NCBI GenBank assembly: GCA_949358305.1
Contig: OX442317.1
Location: forward strand, 7,134,186 to 7,198,185
DNA length: 64,000 nucleotides
Reading direction: 5' to 3'
Source: Strigamia acuminata
Taxonomy: Eukaryota > Arthropoda > Chilopoda > Geophilomorpha > Linotaeniidae
Shown: piece by piece, positions 12,201 through 24,200 of the stretch
Layout: every line of letters begins with the position of its first letter
Numbering within the stretch: position 1 is the stretch's first letter
Program-made: the position numbers and the translations under genes
Notes under the pieces: generated by a model
What the model was told of the DNA's origin: nothing
The model's input: the letters and a program-made list of their open reading frames with translations, nothing else
Database searches by the model: none

Positions 12201-15200
12201 CAGCTATAAAACATCGTTAAAAACTACAAAAGCAAAAAAAAAAAGATTTAGAGAGGCACAATAGTAGAACTGCGTGGGGAAGGGATTGTTTGTTGTGTTT
12301 TTATTGTTATTTTGATTTTGACAGGTCAGCGGAATGGTCAACAGGCTTCTCTTCGCGTTCGCCTGGCGTACATGAGGGGTTGTTCCAGCGCCATCTTTTG
12401 ATGGGAATTGTTTTTTATCGTGGCATTGTTGTTATTGCCATCTCTTGATGGGAATTATTTTCTATCCTGGCATTGTTGTTGCAGTTGTTGTTACTTTCCT
12501 GCATGGCTGGTGTTGGATTGTCTTCTTAAGCTAGGTTTACACTTGTGTTCACACTAAACGCAACGCAAGAAAACTGACGCAACGAAAGCTGCTTGCGTCC
12601 AAAAATTCTTGACGTTGACGCCAATTTCTGCTTCAACTCCAAGTTGAAGTAAGCGATGTAACGCAAGGAAAGGTTTTGTAGCCAACCAATCACGATCGAC
12701 TTTAACTCGCCGATTCACGTCTGGTTGGCAAGACTCTACCACATGGACACAGGCTGCCATTTTCGGATTCTGGAACTAGTTCTAGAACGAGATCCAATTC
12801 CAGGTTTCATTGAAACCATCTGATTGGCCAGACGCAACATCAATTGTTTCAGCTCTGTTCACACTTGCCCTACAGTGTGAACAGACTCTGCGTTGCGTTT
12901 GACTAATTTTTCCTTGCGTTGCGTCGCTCCTAGTGTAAACACAAGTGTGAACCTACAGTTCGTGCACGGTATCTTGATGCTAAATTCGTACTGCGCATCC
13001 CATTCTGCACAGACGATTGTCTAATTCCAGTTGATATTTAGCATTATCAGGCTTAATATTAGGTTTAATACTGCTAAATAACGACTGGAATGAGGAAATC
13101 ATGTGTGCTGAATGGGATGCACAGTATGATTCTGACATCAAGATAGTGGGCGCAAAATGTACTGTTGATATATCAAACAAAAGGATTAAAAAAATCCATG
13201 TTGCAATTCAACAATATTTGTTTTCTCATTGTCAAAAATGGTTCGATTTTTTTACAACTTTTGTGCTTATTTTTCTTCTTTTTTCTTTTAAAAGGGGCGA
13301 TAGAGAGCATTTGCCAAAGAATGAACTTTGTATTGGCAAATATATATTGAGTTAAAAGGAAAGAGGGACTAATGAACCTCATCTGTAATAGTAATGAAGG
13401 GTTGGGTGTGTGTGTGTGTGTGTGCTGCACTCTCACTCACCCTCCTGTTATCTGCTTCGAGCCAGTGTATCAGGCTTCATTTGCAATTTCATTGTATTTG
13501 CTCCGGGCTCGTGCAGTATAAGCATGCACTGATAACGAAGCTTGAATTGGAGCATTTAACCTTTTAAACGGGCCTAGCTCGGGCATTTGGGTAGGGCGAG
13601 AAAACCGCAGGGTTTCCGTAGGAAATCGTTGGTCAGTTCCTGCGGAAGACCACACAAAATTGGAAAAGTGCGACAACGGATAAAGGCCGAGTGAGGAAAT
13701 GAGAAGTCATTAGACTCTACTTAGGTCTAGAGTAGATTAGGAGATGGGGGGAAAACATGGACGACTTTAATGGCAGGAGTCAAATGGATCCGATAAAAAA
13801 AATTGCTGCGTTAAGTGAGTATTTAGTTCATGCGAGAGAAAAATTAAAATTTAATGATTTAAAAATATTGTAGCAATACTGAGATGTATATTTACTTGTG
13901 TATCTACTGGAAAAGAATATTTGTTGCCGGCTTTACTAGAGCCTTTATGTGGTTTTCAAACCGATTGATTCTGATCCAATGTCAATGCGTTTGACAAGCC
14001 ACATGTGTGTGCGTGAAGGAGCAGACTAGTGGTTAAATTCGAACTGAAATTTAATCTTGTAATGCCATTGATGTAATCCAGATGAAGGTTTAGATTTATT
14101 TTGGCTTTTTGATACGCAAATCGCTGGATTATTTTAAGGGGGTTGTTGTTTTATGGGATGTAAAAACGTTGCTGGCTTTAGCTGGATAATTGTGATGTCA
14201 TTTATCGGATAACGTCAACTCGGAATAACATGACATTCACGAGCTCATGGTCGTTAAATTTGGATTTGCGGATGTCATAGGCCATCAAAACAAGCACATT
14301 ATTTTTACATATGAACTGTTACAAGATTATCTTTTTCTTGCTTGTTAAGCTCATCTGAATTTCAGTGTAAAGTTTATTAGAAATAATGTAGGAAGTAACA
14401 TAAAAGTGAGAAAAAGTAGTGTTTGATTCAGTTTTATAATGTACAGTTTAGTTAAAATACGTATAGTGTGCAAAGAAATGGAACCAAGTGTGTTTGCTAT
14501 TTCTTTCTTCTTAAGGTATTACCGCGCTTTAAGCAGCATGCCTGTTGCAGTGTTTGGCTTCACTGCATGACCCACTACCTGTTAATTTATGAGGCTGTTT
14601 CTACAGCGCCCCCTGTAAATTGACCTGTGAATAAATCATTGTATATTTCAATCTTATGCAAATGAGGTCTGTTGTCTTTATTCTGCTCTCCATCAAATTC
14701 TAACTTTGATTGAAAACATATCGCCTGTATAGGGCGGGTTTGACCAGACCTCTGGTAAAGCCTGTTTTTACTGACATATGATTTTAAATGAGTACGAATT
14801 TTTTTTCAATGAAAAATGAACCAAGACATACTTAAAAAGCGTTTTTTGATGTCTAAAATTTAGGAAATTGACCTAAATTTCCATAAATTTACAAAAATTA
14901 TTATAACAACCTTCAGAAAACCCAAATTTCTAGCCCAAATTCCAACATAATTATTCATCCGGGCGTTTTTATTTAAAAAACAATATAAAAAAAGCTTTTA
15001 CACTTATACTGGCATGTTTCACTTTATATCTGCATGCCGGTAAAAGCTTTGTAATTTCCAAAAGTTGGTAATTTTATGCACACCGGCATGCTGCTTAAAG
15101 CGGGGTAATACCGTAATTCTATAAAGGTCTTGGAAATTCAGGGAGGATTTTCTTACGGACCCTACCTTGTATTTGCATCTAGAATGGGGAGACTACGGAA

Positions 15201-18200
15201 AACCTAGTTTGTGTCGGTGTCATGGAAACAAAGTTGAATCATAGGGGGGATAAGAATCGACTGGGATTTGCAGTAGGCTTTCCATCCAAGTACTGACAAG
15301 GCTCAATGTTGCTTAAGTTCTGAGTTCTAATGGGAACAGGCGATCAGCATTGCGAGCCAATCTTACGTACATCAAAGTTAAAACCCCTGTAATCTGAAAA
15401 ATGTTGCAATTAGATGATAAAAGTCTTGAGCCTACTGCTGCTTGATGGTTTAAATTGCGTGTGCTAATTTTATCAGGTCTGAGAGGGTGGTGTGGAGGCC
15501 ATTAAAGGGAGCAATCGAGGGTTTTAGTCGAAATGCTCAAACTGCTAGTTTAATATTACGTAAAAACCGAGGAGAAAATGCATTCAGATGTTAACCACTT
15601 GAGATCTCAACAGGAAATTGTTAGTATAACCAATCAGTGTTTAATGTATCAACAACAGGAAATTGCGCGTCATCGCACGTCATATTAGTTTCGTTTATTG
15701 TTTTGCAACTCATGCTTTGTAGACTCATGTAGTAAACCTGACCGCTCGCGGTCTTGAAGTTCCTAATTGTGTTTTATTGCTTTATTGCCCAAACTCACAA
15801 AGGTTATGGGTTCAGCACGAGAGGAGAAGCAGTAAAACTGTCCAGTGAAAACAAACAGTGCGCGTGAGTCAATTTTGAAGAGATTTTGAAAAGGACAAGG
15901 TGCCGATCAAAAATCGAGAGTAATCAAAATGGCCGCCGAAAAGACTGTTTATACTCAACTGGAGAAGTTAGACCACAAAAACTACCCAACATGGCGTTTT
16001 AGGATGCAGATACATCTCAAATCACGTACACTGTGGACTGTGATCGAAAATGACCCCCCAGCAGCAGGGGCTGCAGCCGCAGTCGTAGACGCTTGGAACG
16101 AGAAGGATGGAAAAGCATTGGACGCCATTGCTCAGGCACTTTCCTCCGACCAGTTGGCATTCGTAATGAACAAAGTAACAGCCAAACAAGCATGGGACGA
16201 GTTGGAAACCATCCATCGTGGGAATGTGGAAGACCAAAAAATAACTTTAAGGTCAGAAATTACAAATATAAAATGGCTGAAAACTGAGGACGCCATGAGC
16301 TTCATGACAAAGGTGTCAGGCATGGCGGAAAAATTACGTCAACTGGGCGACGCCATTACAGATGCTGAAGTGGCCTGCCATGCATTGAGAGGAATTCCAA
16401 GGAAATTCAATGAGGTGCGAGCAAGTTTCGATGCAATTGCCCCTAATCAATTGACCACGGCCCGTGTGCGTTACGCCCTAATTCAAGCCGAATTGAGGAA
16501 CAAAGACGAGGACCGAGAGCAGGGAGCAGAGAGCGCCGCACGTGTAAAAGATTTTCGTAAATATTCGTCGAAAAAGGACAAAAAGTGTTTCGAATGCGGA
16601 AAAATGGGCCATTTTGCTCGTGATTGTTGGAGCAAACCCGAAAATGCAAATAAGAAGCCAACAAAGCCAAACAAAAGCGATGACAAGCCCAAAAATAATC
16701 CAGGCAACAGCAAAAGTGGAAAACACTATGCAGCGTGCGTCACGGATGAGTTTGACGACGACACCATCGAGAAATGGCAATTAGATTCGGCGACAACATC
16801 ACACATTGTAAAAAATGCTAGTTACCTGTCAAATGCAATTTTACAAACAAACCGTTTTGTTGATGTGGCGGACGGACGACCTCGACAAGTGGAGGCGGTG
16901 GGAGAACTGACATTGAAAGTCAACATGGATGGAGACCACCATTTTGTGACCCTAAAAGATGTGTTAGCAGTTCCAAGCTTCACCGACAACCTCATTTCTT
17001 GCTACAAACTGTCAAAAAATGGATCCGACATCTGGATGCCTCAAGGAGGAAAAGAGTGTCACGTTTACAAAGGCAAGGACTTGATTTTGCGAGGAGTCGT
17101 AAAAGGGGAGCAGTACTTATTAGATGTCGCCCCTGTCCACTCAGAAGACCACGTAAATGCGGTGGCAACAGTCAAGCCAAACACAAACAATTCATCACAA
17201 CTATGGCATCGAAGAATGGCACACATTAACAGTTCTGCAATTGCAAAAATGGCCAAAATGGACATAAACGGACTCAAAATCGACACACAAAATGAAGAAA
17301 AATGCATAAATTGTGTCAAAGGGAAATATTGCCGCAAGCCGTTCAAACGAGTCGCCACAAAGGCGTCTGGGGCAATATTAGAATTATTGCATATGGATTT
17401 GTGTGGGCCGTTTCCGGTCGAGACGTTGGCCGGCAACAAATACATTTTTTGTATAGTTGATGATTTTTCTAATTATGTTTTTGCTATTTTTCTCAGGTAC
17501 AAATCGGAGGTGACCGAGGAATTTATCAAACTCGTAAAACGAATCGAAAATGCCACAGACCGAACAGTGAAAAGAATCAGATCCGACAACGGCGGAGAAT
17601 TCGTAAACGCAAAAATGAAAAGTTTTCTGGAGTCGAAAGGGATCCACCATGAAAAGACCGTTCCACATAGCCCGCAGCAAAACGGAACGGCTGAACGGAT
17701 GAACAGGACCATCGTCGAAGCTGCCCGAACGATGATAAGCGAGGCAAAATTGCCGGCGAAATTTTGGGGCGAAGCAGTGCGAACGGCAGTCTACGTGCGA
17801 AATAGATGCATTTGCGCTCGAGCAAATGACAAAATACCGTGGGAAATTTGGAATGGAAGAAAAACATCAGTGAAATACTTCAAAGTGTTCGGATGTATGG
17901 CAGAAATTTGGACCCCACCACAAATGAGAAGTAAAATGGACGAAAAAACAAATTCAGCAATTTTCATTGGTTATAATGAAGACAGAAAAGCATATTTATT
18001 TTATGACATTACAACTCAAAAAGTTATCCCACAAAGAGATGTCGTTTTCTTTGAAGACAAATTTTGCAATGAAGATTTTGAAGAAGAAGAAAACAAATAT
18101 GCAGAAATTTGTTACACAATACCGGAAAAGGGACAAAATAGTCAACCCCCTGAGGCCGAAGAGTCAGACGAAGGGGAAGAGGACGATGCCCTCGATTACC

Positions 18201-21200
18201 AAACCCCCAACAGTGGCACAGACTCAGACTCCATTAGTGCGAAGTCCGACGACGAGAGAGAAGAATCGCCCGGGGCAGTAGGGGGAAACCAAAACAATCC
18301 AAGTTCAGTGGGAGAAAATGCAGACAATTTGAGTCGAGTGGGAGAAAGATGGTCAACCAGAAATAGAAAGGAAACAGAGCGACTACAAATTGACCCAAAC
18401 AAGAAATCTTACTGCAGCAAAGTGTCAGAGCCAAAAATACCAACAACATATGAAGAAAGTTTGCTGTCAGATGAAAGAGAAGATTGGGAATATGCAATGA
18501 GAGCTGAATTAGAATCACATGACTTAATGGGGACATGGGAAATTGTCAAAGAAAAACCCGGAATGAAAATCATAAAATCTAAGTGGGTTTTCAAAACTAA
18601 AGGGACCAAAGAAGACAAGATTTACAAGGCCAGATTGGTAGCACAGGGAAGTAGCCAACGACCTGGCATTGACTATGAGCAGACCTACTCACCAGTTTTG
18701 AGATTGACCAGCTTGAGAGTTCTAATTGTGATTGGACACATGTTAAACTTGATAATGAGACAATTGGATGTTAGAACTGCATATTTACATGGGAAGCTGG
18801 AAGAAGAAATTTTCATGCGAATCCCACAAGGGCTAGAAGAATTTTTCGGACCAGGACAAATATGCAAATTATTGAAGGCAATTTATGGACTTAAACAGAG
18901 CGGTCGCAACTGGTATTTAAAATTAAAAGAAGAACTCGAAATAATGGCTTACATAAGACTGAGGTCAGATGTTTGCATTTTTATATGCCGAAGAAAAGGA
19001 GGGATAATTATCATCGGAATTTATGTTGATGACATGTTGGTGTTGGCCTCGAATGACGAACTAATGGACTATTGTTTAAAAAAGCTAACATCAAAATTTA
19101 ACATTAGGGATTTGGGAGAGCCAAAGAAAATCCTCGGCATACAGATTGAAAAGGACACAGAAACAGGGAAAATAATGCTCAGCCAACGCGACTATGTGGA
19201 AGAAATTTTAGAACGTTTTGGCATGCCTAAATGCAAACCAGCAAAATCCCCGATGGGACCAGAATGGAAGGACGCATTAAACAAAAAGGATGATGCTCTA
19301 ACCAATCACCCATTCCAAAGCGTCATAGGCTCATTAATGTTCCTGGTGCAAGGCACGAGACCAGATTTGGCATTCAGCGTACATTTCCTGAGTCGTTTTA
19401 ATTCGTGCGCGACTAAACACCATTGGAAGATGGCAAAGCGAGTGCTAAGATATTTGCAGGGCACGAAGGGTTTGCGTTTGTGTTATGATCGACAGCTTCA
19501 AGGACTATTTGGATATTCCGACTCAAACCACAACAATGGGACGGACGACAGGAAGTCGATTAGCGGCCATGTTTTCACCCTAGGAAACGGAGCAGTGTCA
19601 TGGCGGTCGTTAAAGCAAAATATCGTCGCATTGTCATCGTGTGAAGCGGAATACATCGGCATGTGCGAAGCCGCACGAGAGGGAAAGTGGCTGAAGTCTT
19701 TAATCAACGAAATTGGCTTCAACGAATTAAAAGTGAACAGAATCAAAATTTATTGCGACAATCAGGCAGCAGAAGGAATCGCTGACGACGAGCAAATGCA
19801 TCAGCGCACAAAACACATCGATTTGAGATTCATGTTCTTAAAGAACGAAGTTGCAAATAATCAAATTGAGTTCCAGTACCTGCCCAGTGCGGAGATGGTA
19901 GCAGACGGACTTACAAAACCACTGCAAGGGCAGCAGTTGAAGATTTCTAATGAGAGACTCGGACTTTTTGATTATTGAGTGATTTTATGTGCATTAAACA
20001 AGTGGGAGAATGTTAGTATAACCAATCAGTGTTTAATGTATCAACAACAGGAAATTGCGCGTCATCGCACGTCATATTAGTTTCGTTTATTGTTTTGCAA
20101 CTCATGCTTTGTAGACTCATGTAGTAAACCTGACCGCTCGCGGTCTTGAAGTTCCTAATTGTGTTTTATTGCTTTATTGCCCAAACTCACAGAAATATCG
20201 CCATCAATTTAAAAATAATGAAAATAATAAAGAAACAACAAAAAATGGAGGAGGAGAAAACTCCCCCATTTTGCTTTCCTGCAAAGCACGACTTCCACAG
20301 TTAGTACAATTAGTTTTCACTTTAAATGACGCTAATGTTAAAGAGGCAGTTGACAGTTCGAAACAAATAAATAACAATTAAGATTTAAGTAATAAATTGT
20401 TGACACTTACAGTTGACTTGCAGCATAATTCGTTTGCTGACAGAAGGCGGTACACCATTTGACGCGATGCATAAATAAGCACCCATGTGTTTGCGTGATA
20501 CTTTGGTTATGTTAAATATTTCGTTTTCTATGTGGGTGACTGCAAATAAAATAATTTAATTAGTTAATTTTGATTTAAAAAAAATAAAATTGTTAATCTA
20601 CATTTATTCCATTTGAATCATGAGGAATAATTGGTGACATTTCATTTCTTTTTTTAATATGCTTTTATTCTGAAACCAGAAAGAAATACATTTTTTTTCT
20701 CGGTTTAATCGTGTCGGTTTCTCTTGCTTTGATGTAAAAACAGTTCGTTGTGTCTTTATGAGTTGAAGAAATCGTCAATATTTAATCAAGCCCATGTTTG
20801 TTGTAATAAAGGAAGGCACCAACTAAAACTAACGGGATCCATTTGCCGTCTTCTAAATTGAATCTTATCAGATAATTCGGGTAATTCCATAAAAAGAAAT
20901 TTGAATGAAATGGGAGAAATTTTTGTATTAAAAAAGAATGGGGAATGTAATTAAAAAAGGTATTTTGTCTGTCTGCAGTCTGAAATACTACTATACTTTA
21001 AACGGATAAAAGAATTTGTAAAAAGTAAAAATGAAAATCGATTTTCATGTAGAAATTTATTATTAATCTTATTATTTGATGAATTAATAATGGCGGCCAA
21101 AATGGCAGAAGTATTTGTTCAACTTTAAAAGAGCATTTTTCGAGGTATAATCTTGCACAAACTGCATGCAACAGCGCTTTAATTTGGTTTACTCGTGGAT

Positions 21201-24200
21201 GTTTATTCAATTAAAAGCAAACTTGAATAGCTTAGATGGCTATTTATTTCCCATTTTTCCATTTTTCTTAAAAATTTATTAAAATTAATGGGATAAAGAT
21301 AAAGTTTCAGTTATTATACTGCCATGACAATTCCATTTTAACATTTTCCAATGGTACTCTCGTAGAAAGTGGATATTTTATCGTTAGATTTTAGAAAAAG
21401 CAATTATTCTGTCTGTTAGAATTTGGGTTATTTTGTTTTAAAAACTCGATCTCCAGCTGTTATTCCATTTTATTTGAAGAAGCAATTATTTCCCAGCAAT
21501 AAGTACACGGAAAGAGAAATTTTATGTCACAGCTGTCACAAGCAAAGCGAGGTTAAATGGTTAAGAAAGACTAAAGAGGCATTCAATGAGAAATAATAAA
21601 TCATTAGAGAATACTAATTTTCAGCATACCTAAGAAAATGTGAAAAGATTTATAGCTTTCTTCCTCTTTGACATGTTCACTTAAATTTACTTGGCAATAT
21701 TTTATTTTATTTTTATTTTTATTATTATTTTTTAAAAACAGTTTTATTTTATTTTATTTTAGATAGATGGAATTGTGACTTTTCTAAATGAATAATTTAA
21801 TACATTTCCCTCTGGAGTATAAAAACTTTTTTTTCTTTACATTTTTTCCTTCATTCTATTGACAAATACATCTGAAGAGCTTGTTATTATTTATGAACCT
21901 GTCCTTACTCGAATTGATCAATAGTAATTCAGTTACCGACAAAAAACATGTCACTATATTCAAATTCATACTTGCGATAACTCTAGTGTCGGTTGGAATA
22001 TACTAGGAATGCTAATTGAGTGCGGTCTCTTTTACAACGCCGGTTTAAATTGAACAAAACGACTAAACTAAATGTCTAAATTGATCAAGAACATTAAAAT
22101 TGTTGTTATTTTGTGTCACCTGGTCCCAATGTATTTAAATCCTGTCTGAGGGTCTCCACCACCAGGGGGAGTTGTCGTGTAATCTCGTCGAATCAGGACG
22201 CGTAACGTGACTTTCAGTTTGTAATGTTTACGTATGTAGGTCGGACGGTATCGTGTGCGACAAAATTGCATTTTTTTTACACACGAAAATTGCACTTTTT
22301 CTGCATTTTCCTGTATTTTAAAACCATTGTTGACCCCCCCCCCCTCTATGAGAAAAACCATGCACAATGCAATTTCAAAATACGTCACATTATTGCGGGT
22401 GGTGCCAAAGGGCATTACGGCATGATTTTCCAAAGGTTTATTGATGTAAATCTTCTACAACAATTAACAACAAAAATATATATTTAAATTGACCGATTGA
22501 ATTCAACATTTAAATTGCGGGAGAAATCTAGGTTCTATCAATAGTGCGCGGGTGTTTTATCAGTGCACATGTCGATTTGAGTATAGTAATTATTTTACAA
22601 TGTTCAACAAAATAAGAAAAAATAAATAAATTACTTTTATTTAGAAAACGAGGTGAATTTTACTTGCCTTTAATTTTATCCCTCCCTGCTGTTTTCAAGA
22701 TAATGGCACCACCGTCTTCTCTGCGCCATGTTGTCTTTGGTTGTGGATATCCCGTTGTCTTACAGATGAGGGTCACGGTATTGCCTTCAGTCACTGCCAT
22801 GTCTGAACTGGTTTCTTTGTAGATAATGTCAGGTGGGACTGAAAACAAATGATAACTTTCATCAGCTAACAAGCCGACAATTATTTTCTTGAAAGAGAGT
22901 GAGAGAGAGAGAGAGAGATCAAATTACAAAGGACAAAAGTAACAAAGAATGCCGGCCATTTCCACAATCACTCAATTAGAAAGTCGTTTCCAATTACTAA
23001 ATGGGATCTTAACGCAATTTTCTAATCCTAACTTATATCGACACAATTACATTTTTATTTTTTTATTATTTGGCACCCATATGGTTCAAAAATATATTTT
23101 ACAATACAGTCGAAACTCTTTATAACGAATCGCGATATAACAAATTATCTGTATAACGAATACCTAAAAATGGCCGGTTTGGTGGGCTGGCCATAGAACA
23201 CCATGTTAAAAAATTTCGATATAACGAATCAATTTTTCGGGTCCCTTGCGATTCGTTATAAAGAGTTTCGTCCATAGATGGGTCGCCGTTACAAATAAAT
23301 ACATACATGTATATTGCTTTGCACTTAATGCATTGCACAGAATTTTGAATTTTATTTGTAAATTAGATTATGCATATCTTAATTTAATTGAATAAACACA
23401 TTTGGAAATGCATTCATATTTGACAAATAATATTTCTTAATGCATTGCACAAAATGTATTATCATTTGCAAACCAATAGCATGCAACAATGTATTACAAA
23501 ATGCATTTCAAAATACCCTGCAATATAATTTGTGGGCATGTGGAATACATTTAAAGAACAAAACAAGTTTTCGGTGCAAGTTAAACAAGACTTTATGAAT
23601 GCGGCTAGCGGTGTAATTTTTCTGTAGGACATTTTCTGGAGTCCTGAGGTAATGCAGTTCATCATAAACCAGACGTGCATTTTATTGATCTTTGTCGCTA
23701 TCTTGATTGCGGGCAGCAGGGATTTTTCAAGGGAACAGGAACTGGCCACAGGCTTACTTCCTCGCACCCTATTTTCCCTATCTAGACGTTCTGGTAATTT
23801 GTTCCGATAAGGAATGGGGTGCAAACTACTGGTGGACTATCGCATACACTGGCAGGTCAAGAGGACGGACCAAGCGATAAGCTGCAGTGGGAAAAGAAAA
23901 ATGGCGTAGCAAAGTGAGAGGAAGCAGCAGGCACTAGGTTCTCTACTCTTCATCACGTTTTATTAGTACTTAGCACTTGTGTTCATAAATCGATGCTGAT
24001 GAGAAGGTGGGTGGGGGAAAAGAGGGAATGTTCTTCTGGCATGTTCGATACGTGTAGAAGGTTGGCAATGGTTAAAGTGTTTGGCTTTTATGGATGAATT
24101 TCGGGTGATGAAAGAGCTTTTTCAATTCTTTCTAAGCGTTTGATTGCGTTTGTCTGATGTGGAATTAAAAGTGTTTAATTTGCTTAGTTTTGCCAAATGT

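Larger units (their letters stand above)
15619..20191 (+). mobile_element. Complete Ty1/copia LTR retrotransposon
   Basis: A 4573-bp element with 181-bp LTRs (15619-15799 and 20011-20191) that I read as identical. Both are bounded by TG..CA and flanked by the 5-bp target duplication GAAAT (15614-15618 and 20192-20196). A primer site follows the 5' LTR, and a purine tract AAGTGGGAGAA precedes the 3' LTR. One uninterrupted Gag-Pol ORF fills the interior. Identical LTRs and an intact ORF imply a recent insertion, and it could still be active. It lies in the antisense orientation in an intron of the DIP-like gene, 219 bp from the Ig2 exon. Confidence 0.97.
6912..20410 (-). other. 13.5-kb intron of the DIP-like gene between Ig2 and Ig3
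   Basis: The largest fully bounded intron. It holds a TATACTC MITE (7160-7591), a 30-bp minisatellite (8917-9232), a hAT-like element with a nested piggyBac-like MITE (10790-11497), two inverted-repeat elements (12532-12955, 12970-13145), a TG microsatellite (13406-13424), a GGTATTACC MITE (14515-15112), a 5S-derived SINE (15125-15360) and the complete copia element. No additional exon of the host gene is supported. The stretches 7600-8900 and 9240-10780 show nothing I can name. Confidence 0.75.

Noticed and set aside
16022-17867. Several 60-126-residue ORFs antisense to the copia Gag-Pol
   Set aside because: They are shadows of the real coding frame.
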